NCBI GenBank assembly: GCA_024362935.1
Contig: JANCRA010000010.1
Coordinates: forward strand, 14,190,501 to 14,254,500
Length of the DNA: 64,000 nt
Origin: Setophaga petechia
Taxonomy: Eukaryota > Chordata > Aves > Passeriformes > Parulidae
Direction: 5' to 3'
Positions 1 through 12,634 of this stretch are shown here, piece by piece (the first letter of the stretch is position 1; each line of letters starts with the position of its first letter). The notes beneath the pieces were generated by a model that ran no database searches, was not told the origin of the DNA, and was given only the letters and a program-made list of their open reading frames with translations. The position numbers were made by a program, and so were the translations under genes.

Positions 1-1134
1 ATGTAAATCAATATTTTCTGTGTTTTGACTGAGTAGCTGGTTGTCAAAACCTCCAGAGCTGGTGGAGGTTGAAGCTGTGTTCCTCTTTCAGATACAGCCA
101 GCTTTTATTTTCTCTTGTAAGCAGATGGAAAAGGAGGGGAACCATGTCTTAGATAATTTTGTGGTAGGTTCATTTTGAAATACTTAAACCAAATGTTTCT
201 GTATATTTCTTAGAGGGAGCTGACAAATTCTTCTGTCATGAGGGGAGCATGAACAATTTTAAACCTACCAAAATGAATATGATATTCCTTTTATACATTT
301 ATATTCTTGCTTGGTACTACTACAAAGGCTTGGCAGTAGGCAATGTGACATAAATGCATTGCTCCCTTCCAATGAGTATGGAAGGGAGCAATGCATTTAT
401 TAAGTATTAAAGTATGACTTTAACTGATTCCTTTCAAAGGATAAAATTTGAATTAATCTGACTTTCATTTTAAAATAATGAACCAAGTTCTGGGGGTTGC
501 CTGTGGAGCAGCAGCCACCCTCACAGAGGATACTTTGTGGAGTGATACATTTATTTACTTCTTACCAGGTTGTATTGATGAAAGCAATACATATCTGTGA
601 AAGCACACAGTGCTTTTGTGTGCACTGGTGATCTGAGCTTTCACAGAACTCTGCTAATATAGTTTGAAAGCTTTCATCATTAGATCTTACGAATAAAGCC
701 TGATGCAAAGGAAGTGTGGACTAATAGGCTTTAGGGAATTGCAAAATAGAGAAAGTTTTTCAATCTCTTCAATTTCTGTCGTGTTACCCTCCACTTCTGG
801 AGAAGTTTGGGATGCAAATCAAACTGGCATAATTCTGGATTCCTGCCCTCCAGTGCCATCATGATGATGCAAACTGTGTTTATTGGCTCAGTTTTTCATG
901 AATGTCATGAATGCCATGAATCTGGGAGAAGAGATCACGTTTTTGTCTTCTCCCTTCCCTGACTGAACTTTCTGTTCTTTTTGGAGCTTACTGCTAGAGC
1001 TATAACTTTCTACCACAGGCTGCTGTAGACTATACTGCACCCTGGTATAAACTGAGTCTAAAGACAGGGAAGACTGGGGAGGTTCTATGCCCTGGGATGG
1101 TTGCTGAGGTAAATAGGGATACTCAGGTCCCAGG
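1..1134. other. Non-coding unique sequence
   Basis: No open frame of useful length, no splice-flanked exon candidate and no recognisable repeat were seen here, except the inverted repeat at 350-400. The text is AT-rich and CpG-poor like the rest of the window. Confidence 0.7.
350..400. repeat. Perfect 21-bp inverted repeat with 9-nt loop
   Basis: The left arm at 350-370 is the exact reverse complement of the right arm at 380-400, and the 9 bases between them (371-379, aatgagtat) form the loop. The stem contains the octamer aatgcatt, itself a palindrome. Pairing stops at 349/401. A perfect 21-bp stem is far longer than chance allows in 64 kb. It may be a recent snap-back or template-switch event, or a transcribed hairpin. 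Vertebrate pre-miRNAs usually carry bulges and longer stems, so I do not call it a miRNA. Confidence 0.9.
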
Positions 1135-1511
1135 TGTCACAGACATTCTTCTTGAAAAATCCTTTCTTAAGATTTTTCCCTGCTGGAGCTCAGAGGCTCA
1201 GCAGCAAATGTAAACAATTATTATCTGCTGCTGTGGAATGCAACAGGTCCACCAATGTTTAGATCTGCTGACCATTTACAGGCAGGACTGCTATCGCTCT
1301 GTGCTGAGACACAGACATTGTTATTCATTCTTTCTATCTCTCTCTCTTAGCATAGCCAGCTTCTGAAGAAGCTCCTTTTCCTTTCTATAATTATGTAGTA
1401 TAGTTATAATGCTGTATATATATCACAATATAATAAATCTAGCCTTCTGATAATGGAATCAAGATCCTGTCTCTTCCATCCATCTACAAACCCCTGTGAA
1501 CACCGACAACA
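1135..1511 (+). mobile_element. Solo LTR of an avian endogenous retrovirus
   Basis: This 377-bp element starts with TGTCACAGACATT and ends in CA. It contains a pyrimidine stretch with TCTCTCTCTC (about 1338-1348), an AT-rich 3' part and a canonical AATAAA. The word order (tgctgctgtggaatgcaacagg, shown here only by position 1227-1248, then the AATAAA and the gtgaacacc end) matches from memory an LTR family common in songbird genomes. The plus orientation follows from the AATAAA and from the 3' end. The 6-bp duplication suits a class II (ERVK/alpha-beta type) integrase, while ERVL elements usually leave 5 bp. No internal retroviral sequence is present. The exact family name would need a repeat-library match. 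Confidence 0.85.
1432..1437 (+). promoter_or_regulatory. LTR polyadenylation signal AATAAA
   Basis: A canonical AATAAA sits about 75 bp before the 3' end of the solo LTR, where the R region of such an LTR is expected. It supports the plus orientation. It could still terminate a host transcript running in the same direction. Confidence 0.65.
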
Positions 1512-1517
1512 CCCAGG

Positions 1518-2091
1518 CATGATGGAATTTGGTTCAGCTTGCCAAACACTGGCACTGGTGTCAAATTAGCCACTAATAGAGGTTTGGGTTATGAGAAATG
1601 AAGGTGAACTGTGCTGGATAAAATATACATCATAAAATATACAGCACCTGGCGCTTTTGCAAACAATCTTTCAGTCACTTGTCCTTTTGGCCACTGCTCA
1701 GCACTGATTTGATGGAATATATTGAGGATAAATCTATAGGGACCTCATTGATAAGATAACTCATTTTCTATATCAGAAAATGCAATTGGACTTGTCGAGC
1801 TGGACTGTAGTTGTGTATGTGATCTGGCACGTCCTAGGGAGATTAGGGATAATACTCATCAGAAAGAAAGTTGCAAAGCAAGTAAAGAATCATGTGAGGG
1901 TTTGAGAGCTACAGGAGACACTAGAAAATTTTAATTGAAGGACTAGGTTACTGTACAATTTTTGGAGGACTGGTCTTCTGACTAACTTTCTTGTATTTTT
2001 GTTCACATAATTTTTCCAAAAAGGAGATGTGAAAATGTGAATATACAGGTGAAAGAACTCTCGACAGGAGTGGTCTGTCAGCTAGGAAGAA
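1518..2091. other. Non-coding unique sequence
   Basis: Nothing recognisable was seen between the solo LTR and the CR1 fragment. The start of the CR1 is uncertain, so its first bases may lie within 2050-2091. Confidence 0.55.
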
Positions 2092-2633
2092 GTGGATGAA
2101 CTTAAGGCCTGGAGTAGTGAAAATCAGATGAAATTCACTGCTGTGTGGTGCAAGGTCACGCATTTGGAGATGAGTAAGTTGCAAGCTTGTGTATGGGAAA
2201 TGACTGAGGAAGCAAAAGTGCTGAAACTAAAGAGCAGTGTTGGCAAAAGGACAAATGAGCATAAAGCAATCATAAATACAATTAAATTTGGAAACTAGAA
2301 GGACATTTTTAGTTGTTGATGAAGTAAAATTCTGGAACAGTTTCCCCATGAGAATTGTAGGGGCAAAGAAATACTAAATTAACACAGGGGAGATTTAGAT
2401 AATATTTTAGGAAGAAGTTCTTTACTAAGAATGTGGTCAGAAACAGGATCAGGTTACCCAGAGAAATTGTGGATACCCTGTCCCTGGAAGTGTTGAAGAC
2501 CAGGCTGGATGGAGACCTGAGCAACCTGACCTGGTAGAAGATACTCCTGTGTCCCTCCCTCCATGGCAGGGGAGTTGGAAGAAGAAGATTTTTAAGGTCC
2601 CTTCCAACCCAAACCATTCTATGATTCTGTGAT
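2092..2633 (+). mobile_element. CR1 LINE fragment with 3' tail (sense)
   Basis: The 3' half (about 2384-2633) is the CR1 3' untranslated tail: the ggaagaagttcttta block, the ggaagtgttgaagaccaggctgg region, then cttccaacccaaaccattct, and an end of two copies of the CR1 octamer (ATTCTATG, ATTCTGTG) at 2616-2633. Upstream, 2092-2166 reads VDELKAWSSENQMKF followed by CKVTHL, the block after the RT catalytic core of CR1-type ORF2. Only about 215 bp separate this block from the tail, where a complete CR1 ORF2 has several hundred more bases, so the piece is internally deleted or from a variant subfamily. The open frame at 2092-2298 is the surviving ORF2 scrap, not a host gene. The 3' part is near certain and the 5' part probable. 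Confidence 0.9.
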
Positions 2634-5600
2634 ATCAAGTTCTGCTTATTCCTCAAACCTTACACGTAACTTCTTGTGCTAATTCTTTAATACAAGCAAA
2701 ACAATTTAATATAAGTAAATAATATAATTTATTATAAGTAAAACAAACTAAAGAACTTTTTTCACAAAGGCACCCTGAGACATGCAGTGAGAAGTTTGTG
2801 GGACATCTGTTTGGACTGAGAAGGAGTTGGATATTGGACAGTAATTGATTAATGGATTCACTGTGCTTCTTGTAGTTGTGCCACCACTGCAGAATGAGAG
2901 CGAAGGAGCAAAAAATGCTTTGCATCTGTCAAGGCCAGCGTGCCAATGTGTGGAGATCACAGCAGGGAGAACAGGACTAGCCAGTACAAAATGTTTCTTT
3001 GCTCTTTTATCCTGTTAAAAGATTCTTTTCATGTTTTAGTCCCCTGCAAAGAGCCAGACCCTCATTTGTGGCTCCATATGAAGGTGACTTAATGTCCATC
3101 TTTGTGCCACAAGTACCCTGAAGCTTCTACCAGCTTCTGCTGCACTTCTGGTGAAAGCTCTCCTCCCCTCATTTCTCTGCCAGTGTCTGTAGAGGCTGTG
3201 CTGACAGCTTAGGGCTGAAGCACATTTGGGATGCTTTGGAAATGTTCAGTTTCTTGCCAGTGAGTGGCTAATGGGCTTTAGGGCTGCTTGAAGCCATTAG
3301 AACAATGAATGGCAGCTGGCAAGCAAAGCAGGATCAGGCTCAGTGGGGAGAGGGATCTTTTTGTATAGCCCTGGGTGATTGAGAGGAGAATGAGGCCTCT
3401 GTCTCCTGTGGCTTCTCTGCAAGGTCCTGCAAATCCTGTCAGCATTTTCCCATAAGGATGAGTTGGAATGCTTTGGGGGAATACTCTGAGGTTCAGGCAA
3501 CAAAGTCAACTGTCTTTCAGGCCATATTTGGTTGTGTGGGGGGCATTGGCACTGACTTGAAATGTGAAAGAGGTCCCTGTAAAGAGCTACAGAAATGAGG
3601 CATTTTGCACTGGGTTTCCTGCTGTGATCCCTTTACTCTGGCTCTGCAGCCATGGCAGATGCATGGCATTTTGTTCCCTCATTTTCACTCTGTGGCTGTG
3701 ATATCCACTACATCAGACACTGAGTACCTATTATGCACACTCTCAAATCCACTCAGTTCTTTCTCTCAGAAAATATATTGTACAGATTCTGGCTTCTTTG
3801 GGATATTTTTTTGTTTCTTGGTATATAAATTTACATTCAGGATATTTACCTTTTCATTGTTTAAATTACTGACAAGCTAATCCACAATTTACACATTTCT
3901 TTTATTAACTTCTGTGGTAAATGTTATATGTTCCATGGTGTCCCCTGCAATCTGGTCATGGTGACTTTACCAGAGATCTGTGACCTTCTGGGGAGGATCC
4001 TTCACACTCTGGTCCACAACAGAGAAGGACTCAAAGTAAATGGGAGTTTGTGAAGGTCTGCCTACATTCTGTGTCACTAGCTCCTGATTTGCTCACTGAG
4101 CTTCCCAAATCCTGCTCTCAGCAACACCTACAAGTTACATCATTGTTTCAATGTATGCCCCTGCTATTCTCCTAGAGGTCATGCCCCAATTATATTCATT
4201 GGGTATTGGTGTTTGTCTTCTAGAGTCTAAAACAACTAATTCTCTTCCTATTTATACATAATAATTTTAAATAAACAAACAAACACACAAACACAAACAA
4301 AAAAATCTTCTTTTCTAAGTTTAGTTTCCATTTTTGCATCTCAACTTGCAAAGGTAACAGGCAGTGAAAATTTGGTACTTAAACCTCCCCACATAGTCCA
4401 ATTTTAGAGGATTGTTACCAACATTTGTTTTGCAGATGTATGCTGATGATGTGCAGAAGCCTCTGTTTTCATGGCTGCTACATCTGACTGGCTATCAGTA
4501 CATGAATTACACATTTTGTGTAGTACCAATGTATTAATTTCACACTAGAATCTGTAAAGATATTATATTTACAGATAAAACATAATTCCTCACACTTCCA
4601 GAAATGAACATTAATTCTTTTCACTTCAGAAAGAATGTGAAAGGACTTGTTGCATTTCATAAGAAGAAAAATAAATCTGGCTCCTATATTGAAGACCTAG
4701 TCCATTAACATACCAGTGTAGTTTTACAATTTTTTCATGGTTCTATATTAATATGGAACTCTGCAATGTGAATTTTTTCTCTACAGAAATATGGGATGTA
4801 TTTACTTAAGGAAATCCTGTCCCAGAGCTCCCTGCTTCATCACATCATCCCTTTAGATTGGGTTCTTCCAGGTGATAATAGTTGCATAACTGTAAAATAT
4901 TCTGATATTTTATAATTTCTCTCAAGTTGAGGATGCACTGTAATTCATCTTGTTATGAGAAGCTGTATGAGAAGGATGCATTTGCATAAATATACCATTG
5001 CCATTTTACTACATCCCACTAGGTTTTTCCTTTTCTTAAACAATGAGCTGAAGTGACAAAAGTGATGTATATATTGAATTGCATTCCATGATAGCACATG
5101 ACACATTTCTGACACTTGAATCCTTTCTTATAAGCCACTCATCATATAATGTGAATGTATGACTGAGTGCTGGTCTGATGGCTTCCCCAGTGCTCTGCAT
5201 CTTTAAGCTTTGAGATTTTGATTTTTGCTTTCAGGCAGCTTTTCTCTCCAGTGTAATAAGTAGCACTCATTGCCCTGTTTAGCTGGTATGGCTAATCAAC
5301 TATTAACAAGAGTGATTTTAAGTTATTTTAGTAGAGTACAAGCTTTGAGTTTGATTTATATTAATTTTTTGGGGCATACAATTCCCAGTGTGTGCTCTCT
5401 GAACAGCTCCCTGAAGTCCCTGAATCTCCACTTTATATTGCAAAGCTAAAAATATTAATTTAAGTGCAAATTGAAAGCATCCAAATGTCCAGAATGGACC
5501 TGCTGGTTTGCTGTTTATCACTTTCTAACTTGAACAATCTGTTTAGGGATCAGAACGGCAGTGATATCTTTGATTTAAATGATCAGTGACCCTCAGTGGA

Positions 5601-5689
5601 TATCCACTAAAGGATTCCTGGAGTGGGCAAGTTGCAATGATCTAGAAAAAATATAGATTTTTTTCTCTTAAACTGGTGACTATGGTAAT
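2634..5689. other. Non-coding unique sequence
   Basis: No gene was seen. A short direct repeat of ataagtaaa occurs at about 2711 and 2734 just after the CR1, and an A/C-rich simple repeat lies at 4271-4305. Frames of 60-115 codons occur on both strands without conserved-looking content. Confidence 0.65.
4271..4305. repeat. AAAC-rich simple repeat
   Basis: A run of imperfect AAAC and ACACA units ending in seven A residues. Low complexity only. Confidence 0.8.
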
Positions 5690-6170
5690 GGATGTTGGTT
5701 TGTCAAAGAAAAGACTTTGTTCTCATGGCCAAATTTATTAGTAAAAATATCTCCTTTGCAAACAGATTAATTAATCTCTGTCCTGGCTGGTTGTGATACT
5801 CCATGGCAGAAAGCATCCATCATATCTTTGCTATAGCCAGCAATGTGTGCTTCATTGAATGGTAGACTAAGCCCATTAGACCTTTATACTTTTTCTTTGG
5901 CTAATTTACCCAGCAAATTTCATTATCAAATATACACTGCAGTAGCACCTCCTGGAAACTATTACCTCCTTGTCGCTTGTTGACACATTTATAAGTGCAT
6001 AAAGACCTTTCAGTAAGTCAGAATCTTTTCAGGGAAATGGAATTTATTTAATGTGATGGTTATACGAGCATGGAGATAGAGAGCTCCATGTATTAATCAG
6101 TTCATTGCTGCTGTTGCTTCAAAAATAATTAATCTGTCAGATGAATGTTTTCTACTCATGAAATCAAATG
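5690..6170. promoter_or_regulatory. Candidate conserved non-coding element (inferred)
   Basis: This block is AT-rich and free of repeats. It contains TAATTA core sites at 5768-5773 (within attaattaat) and 6126-6131. Its word texture resembles vertebrate developmental enhancers. This is an inference from composition; no alignment was possible. It ends at a 16-T run. Confidence 0.3.
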
Positions 6171-6174
6171 CTCC

Positions 6175-6190
6175 TTTTTTTTTTTTTTTT
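6175..6190. repeat. Poly(T) run
   Basis: Sixteen consecutive T residues. It could be the reverse-strand tail of an old retroposed copy, but no recognisable retrocopy adjoins it. Confidence 0.8.
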
Positions 6191-6858
6191 CTTTTCCTGA
6201 GGTGTCTGTCCCTAGTATAAACATAGATATCATTTTCTACAGCACCTGACAAGGCAACCTTCATTCTGTTCATGCACCTCTGGTATATCCCTTATTAGAT
6301 ATTTGCACTTGTTTTTTGGTTTAATGAAATCACACTTCTTAAACTTCATTTCTCTCAGCAAAAGCTTTAGGATCAAGGTCTATTCTATGCACATCTCTTA
6401 CAAAGATGTCACACTTTGTGCAGAAAGCTGTTTCAAATGCAGAAACAGTTTCTTGGCCCTGCTGATTTTAGTGTAATAGTGTGTGTCTTTCCACACCAGA
6501 AAAGATGTCCATATGGATTTCCAGAAGCTCTGGTGGTGATTCTATAGTTAGGGTCTGCACTTGGTTTAAATGAAGACTTCAGCATTTATCTTATACAGAA
6601 AATGCAGTGATAGTTTATCTGGATACATATTAAAATAAATCCATCATTATTTTGGGAATTAACATGAAAGGGAAATGGATTTTTAATAACATTTAGTGTC
6701 CAGTTTTAGACTTTTTTTGCCAGGCAGAATACTCTGAATTTCTCAAGCTCATAAAGTTAATGATTTTATACTTCTTGAATTTTCGTTTAGAATGAATGAT
6801 GATTTTCCACTTTTTGGAAAATTATTTGCACTTGTGCTTGTTGAAATGTAAAGATGTT

Positions 6859-6883
6859 GAGGATATTATTTGGTAATATCCTC
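6859..6883. repeat. Perfect 10-bp inverted repeat
   Basis: The arms gaggatatta (6859-6868) and taatatcctc (6874-6883) pair perfectly around the 5-nt loop tttgg. It is a small local hairpin with no obvious function. Confidence 0.8.
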
Positions 6884-9800
6884 TTCTATAAAGAAGGTCC
6901 ATCTTTCCTCATTGCTGGTGATCTACTGCTCTTGTTGCTGTTAAAGTGGGAGGTGGCTCTCAGCTGGTGTTTTGGAGGAGGAAGGGTCTACATGAAGAGT
7001 GGTGATTGGAGGACACGTGAAGAAGGCATGGTTGTCCCTTAAATATAAGAGAAAAAATCCAGATAAAAATAGTTCATCTTTTGTAGACATGAGGTTTGGA
7101 GACCTTGGAAAGTTGAGTGAAGCTGCTCCAGAGAAGAGGGATACAGCTGAAAAAGAACTCAACAATCTGTTAATTGAGTGGGCATTAAATACAGGACAAA
7201 GCAGGTCTTTCTTCTCATAACTTCATCTTTATAATGACACAGAGTGTTCTGCTGGAGGTCTCTCACAGAAAGAAAAATATACACTAATTCTCATCAGAAA
7301 AGGTAGTGCCTGAGTGAAGACATGCAGGTACAGAAGTAGGTTAAGGAAATGTCTGCTGTTAAGGATTTTAATTTTCACTGGAGGGATTTAACATTGGGAT
7401 ATTGTGTTAATCATTCTCTATGTATGTGTTTAACTTGTGTAGATAAAAAAATCACTTATATGAAATGAAAGAAAAAGAACCTACATTTTTAAAAGTGAAC
7501 AGATTTTCTCTGATCATGTGCTTTAAAAACACCTATGACCTACAGCATATTTAATATTCAATACTGTCCTAATACTCACTGGCATTAATAATTCTATCAC
7601 TACTCTCTGTAAAATAATGTTAGGGCTCTCATTTCACTTATATTAATAACACTAATTGTACTAGTATAAATGTATATATTAAAATGATTCATGAGTCTGT
7701 GTTGAGATGAGTAGGTTTTTGTTGGATTAAGTTAAAAAGGGCTATAGAATTAATTTCACTGGAGTAAGGTCATGGCACTGTCGTTATAAAACTGCTTAAG
7801 AAAACTAATTGCTGGGTGATACCTGGGTGAAGTTATGAACAGTTTTGAGGAAAATAGTGTCCTGGAAATCTCACTGAGGGTGCACAGTACTTACAGAACA
7901 TAAGCCCTGTGAAAGGACAATGCCTCTGATGGTGGGCAAAGCTTTGTTGATATTTCAGACTGCTAAATGACACGTGCATGAGTGAGTCCCCCCAGCTCAG
8001 GAATGTGGTTGCACACGGTGCCCACGCAGCTCTCTGTGGGCCCTTCTTCCTTCCCTGCACAGAGCTCTGTCCCTCTGGGGAGTCTTGCCTCAACACATCT
8101 TGACTTTGCCTCATGACAGCTGTTTTATGCAGCTAGAAATCTGGTTCTAGCTATCATTTATTCAGCTGCCTTGGCTTACTAACCAATACCTCTTGAGTAT
8201 TTAAGAAGATTTTATAGGTTTTGAGGGGAAGAGGAGGGAGCCTGACACAGCTGGCAGCTTTGCTGGCTGTGTGTCACAGGAGTGGCAGTCGCCTGTGTCT
8301 GTGCCAGGCCTCCCTGGCATCGGCTCTGTGGTCTCCACATTCTCGTGGCTCTTTGTGGCCACTTAGCCAAACAGAGCTTTGAGCAGTTACTAAAATGAAG
8401 AATGCAAATGTTCTCTATAATTCAGGATCCAGTCTTGCTTCCATAACTATCAGTGGGAAATTTCCTACTGAAATGAATATAGCTGATTGTATGTGAAACA
8501 TTTTCTGTACTCTGGAAATGCTGAGCTTTAATAAGAATTTTTTTTTTAAATCCTGGCCACTTCTTTCCTATTGATTTCTAAGTTAAATAGATAGAAAATA
8601 GATAATTTTATCCTATGCAGTCCAAAGAGTGTGAGGATGTGGAGAAATATTCAAAAACACACTTTCCACCACTTTCATTTATCACTACTAGGGTTTTGCA
8701 ATAGGATGTAATTTTACATTTTTATTCAAAGTGTTTTTAATCTATATTTTTAAAATCTCGAAGTGAATACATAAATTAATCAGCTCCTGTAATCCATTCA
8801 TGTGTGACTGCTATGTTCACTGAAGGTCTCTGGAAAAATTGAATCAATTTATTCAACATTCAATCCTACATTAGATATTAGTAATTCCAGAATGTTTTAC
8901 TCCCTTAAATTGTACTCTTAGCTGGGTTTGTTTGTTATTCTCACTCTTTTTGTGGTGTCACCAAAGCCTGCACATCTACAGTCCTATATTTGAGAATAAT
9001 AGATGTCATTAAATGTGTAAAGGATTGTTTCTCTCAGTCATTATTTTTGCAGACTGGATTGCCTGTAATGTCTTGCAGAAGAACTTAGTGATTCTTTTCC
9101 TATAATTCTGCTCTTTGAACAATCCAACACAGAATCTCCTTTTCTTACAAGTGATCATTTGCAGATCCTCCTCCTGCCAACAATCCTCCTGCCTGCTCCA
9201 TTGCCTCAACTCATCCTCGAGTTGTTCCAAGCCTTTCTCTCGGCAAGATGGAAAGCTGAAGTGAGTACAAGTGGGTCTGGCAGGAAGTCATGTCACATCT
9301 TGCTGGGGCAGGGCAAATCTCATAAGAAAAAATTTGCATTTGGATGTTGGCTAATTGACATAAGCTACAGCTGCAGAGCAGTGGGGTCTACCTGGCTGTC
9401 AGGGAGAAGAGGAGTGCAGCTGACACCTCTAGAGCTTTATCCAAGCTGTCCACATATGCTGACAGGCAGCAGTGACATATGCTTTTTTGCTGTCAAAATT
9501 CAGGCTTTCCTCTACAATTATAATGCTAAAAAATATCTATTATACACTCAGGTTCTGGATGCCAATTCTGTGATTCAGTGTGGTGAATGAGAGTTGAAGA
9601 TCAATAAGAGTTTGACTTTTGTTTATTGTCATTTCTATAGGAGAAAATGATTTATTTAAATGTCAGAATCTCAAATTTACGCATGTCTTTAGAAATGAAA
9701 AATGGAACCAAACTGCATGTCCCCTTTGCTCTACTAGAAATTGATGAAATAAAATTGCAAAATAGCCCTCATCACCAGCAGAGAAATTATTAATAACTGG

Positions 9801-10964
9801 TTAGGCCAAGAGTAGAGATGTGATTGGATAGCAGGGAGTTCAAATTTTATTCTCAGGCTTGAGAGTTAACATTAAATTCATCAGGGTTGCATATTTTTAC
9901 TGAAATTTGGGAGTTCTGACACTACTGATGGTTTGAATAGCTTTTTACTCATTACCACTGTAATTTTAATATACTTTCATTAATTGAATTGCTAAATGCA
10001 ATGGTACTAATTCCTCATGACACCTGTTCTGCAGAAACTGAAATTAAAGTTAGCATCAGAAAAGTGTGAGTAGGTTCAATTCTTATTAAAGTACCAGCCA
10101 TAGAAAATAGGGATGGATGGGGCTGAAATAAGGGGGTGTAGAGTTGGAACTGAAGGACAGTAACACAAGATGACATTCTTAGCTGATGTGGGGAAGCAAA
10201 TGGTTCTGGCTCAAGACTTTCAAAAGGGGCATAAAGGTATTCCTGCCACCCAGACCTCAGTGCTTGCTCCACCAGGCAACTGCTCTCAGACAGCTAAGAA
10301 AATCTTACTGCACTGAAACCCTTCCTGTCTTTCTCTAGTTACAAGATCTGTGATTACAATGCAGAGACAAAAAATCTTGCTGCATTTTCTCCAATTTGTT
10401 AACTGGGGTGGCCTTCTAGGGAACTTCACATGCCTTGTGGTAGCTGTCTCCTCAGGAGGCCTCCTTTGGTGTGCACCACAGGGAGAGTCAACAGTCTGCA
10501 ATCCAGCACATGTCCTGTGGGTCTACCAAACCTTCTGGAGAGGATTTCTAGAGATGAGAGAGCAGTAACTGGCTATTCACCGTTTCTGACATTAGACTTT
10601 CCCATTTTGTTTTTCCACACTAACCTGGATAGCTGCTTAGCTGCTTTGGTACAGCATCCAGGATTGTAGTGTGTGCTGTTGAGAAATTCATCCCATGCAG
10701 GTAGCTCAGTGTGCAGATGCAGATTGAGCCCTGGGTGACAGCAGCCCCAGGCAAGAGGCTGGCAACTGTGACTGGGCACTCAGAGACATGATAGGAGCTG
10801 ATGACCCCAGACTTTTGTGTGCTCAGACTGTAAGAATATAAAATCTATTTCTTCCTTTGTTCAGGATCCCTCCTTGGAGGGACCCAACTTGAGCTCAAGG
10901 TGTTATTTTGTTGATGCAGCATGATTAAATGATTTTAAAATTGAGATATCTGAGGCTCTGCTAT
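6884..10964. other. Non-coding unique sequence
   Basis: No gene or recognisable repeat was found. Frames of up to 143 codons exist (for example 9159-9590 plus and 7833-8114 minus), but none shows a familiar domain or convincing exon borders. Confidence 0.6.
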
Positions 10965-11005
10965 GGGAAACCTTCTGTTGAGCAGAAAGGGAAACTTTCT
11001 GCTCA
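10965..11005. repeat. Nested direct and inverted repeat
   Basis: A perfect 11-bp inverted repeat (tgagcagaaag at 10979-10989, ctttctgctca at 10995-11005) has a 5-nt loop, ggaaa. The 13-mer gggaaaccttctg at 10965-10977 recurs with one change as gggaaactttctg at 10989-11001, which spans the loop and right arm. The arrangement suggests a local template-switch event. Confidence 0.8.
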
Positions 11006-12634
11006 GCTCTGTCTGACTATGTGACTGCAGGGTTTGTAGCTCTTTAGGGGCCTCAGTCCTAGCTCAGGTGGTGTGAATGTGGCTGCCAGAGTGACTTCAG
11101 GACTGACAGACAGGGAAGTTTCCTTCACAGTGGTTGAGCACCTGTCAGTCAGAAACATATATTGATTCAAACCCTTCCAGTGCTCAGTGATCTACCTGCT
11201 GGTCTCTCATAGACAAAGTTGTAGATGCATGCAAGAAAACTTAAACTTAGTTACTAAGACATGGCTCTGATGATTTTTAATTTCATGCCTGATACACAGA
11301 GCAAAAAGCAAACTGTTTTGGCTGAAAATCACTTCTTCTATGTCTGCTCTCCGTGCAGGGTCAGAGTGTTGTTCCATCTCATGAGTGCATTTACATCTCT
11401 CAGATTGAGAGTGTCAGAATTGGGGAATATGTAGGAAATACTGGTTGACATTGGGTCAGATGGTGATGCAATTCCAGTCCTTTGGTTTGCCTCACATGTC
11501 CACCCATATAACATAAAACAATGGTAGCCAGAAAAAAAGGACTTGAAATAACTCAAATGGAGAGAAGATAAAGGAATGTGAGTAAGATACATAATGTAAG
11601 AAATAATTCTTTTGTGGTGAAATGTAAGTGCTATGTTGACTACAATTCAACTAGCACCTACACAGATGCATACTGGACACAGCTATGTTTGTATGTGTGT
11701 GTATGTCTATATACAGTAATAGAAAGAGAAAAATAATGTGGAGCTTGCAAGTGAGTAAATTGATGGGTGCATGGATTTCAGCTTTTGGGTCTTAGGAAGG
11801 TACATAGTACACCCAGAGAACTGGGAAAATCTGGGTGGAGAGATACTAGAGGATATAGGCAAGATTTTGCTGCTTTAATACAAATCTCCATCTGGCCAGT
11901 ATTACTGTGTGCCTGAATAGTTAATGCTACTTATAAAAATTGTGATTTTAGAAATCTTCTGGCCAGTTCTCTGTTCTCTTCCCTCTTTGGAATTTGGCAG
12001 AACGTCCATATACATGAAACAGTAATTTGTCTCCTTGAAGACTGTGCATTTCAGTCAAAACTGCATGTTCTGCAAAGCCAGCCTTGGCAATATCCTGTTC
12101 CTTGGCCAAGCCCTTAGCCTTTGGTGGTTAACCCAACACCAGGATCACAGAGCTGATTTCCTCAGCCAGCTGAGTTTCATTCATTGGTGCTACAGGGAAC
12201 GGTGCTACCAGGACCCTTCCCTGGTCCTGGCACTTCTCTGCTTTGGGCACTGGTGTTGATGTAGTGATATTTGGATATTTGAGTAGCCACAGATATTGGA
12301 GAGGAGTTAAAAGCAGCAGCAGTGCTCAACTCTGAAACCTTTTGCTGTCGTTAAGACGTAGCTATGGTAACTTTTTGCTACAGTGCCTCCGTCTGGGTGA
12401 TAAAGATAGACAAATTTTGGGCACCAAAATTTCATTCCATTTTAGAGATGATTTGCAGAGTTCAATGTGAACCACTGAGTCATTAAAAAATCATTGAGAG
12501 GGTGTTCTAGTTTTGCATCAGCAGCAGGCTCTCAGGCTGTAACATCCAAGCTTGTCATTCTAGCTTCTAGAGCCATTACTGATTGATCCCTGTATCGTTT
12601 CTCCCTGGAGTTTCTGATTCATTCTTTAGTTACA
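11006..12634. other. Non-coding unique sequence
   Basis: Nothing recognised. A short GT/AT-rich stretch occurs near 11689-11715. Confidence 0.6.

Larger units (their letters stand above)
1129..1517. repeat. 6-bp target-site duplication around solo LTR
   Basis: The hexamer cccagg lies directly before the LTR (1129-1134) and is repeated directly after it (1512-1517). A perfect 6-bp duplication at the exact TG...CA boundaries is the footprint of retroviral integrase. Because both copies flank one LTR with no internal region, the provirus was lost by recombination between its two LTRs. Confidence 0.88.

Noticed and set aside
9564..9580. CR1-octamer-like attctgtgattcagtg
   Set aside because: No other CR1 tail sequence precedes or follows it.
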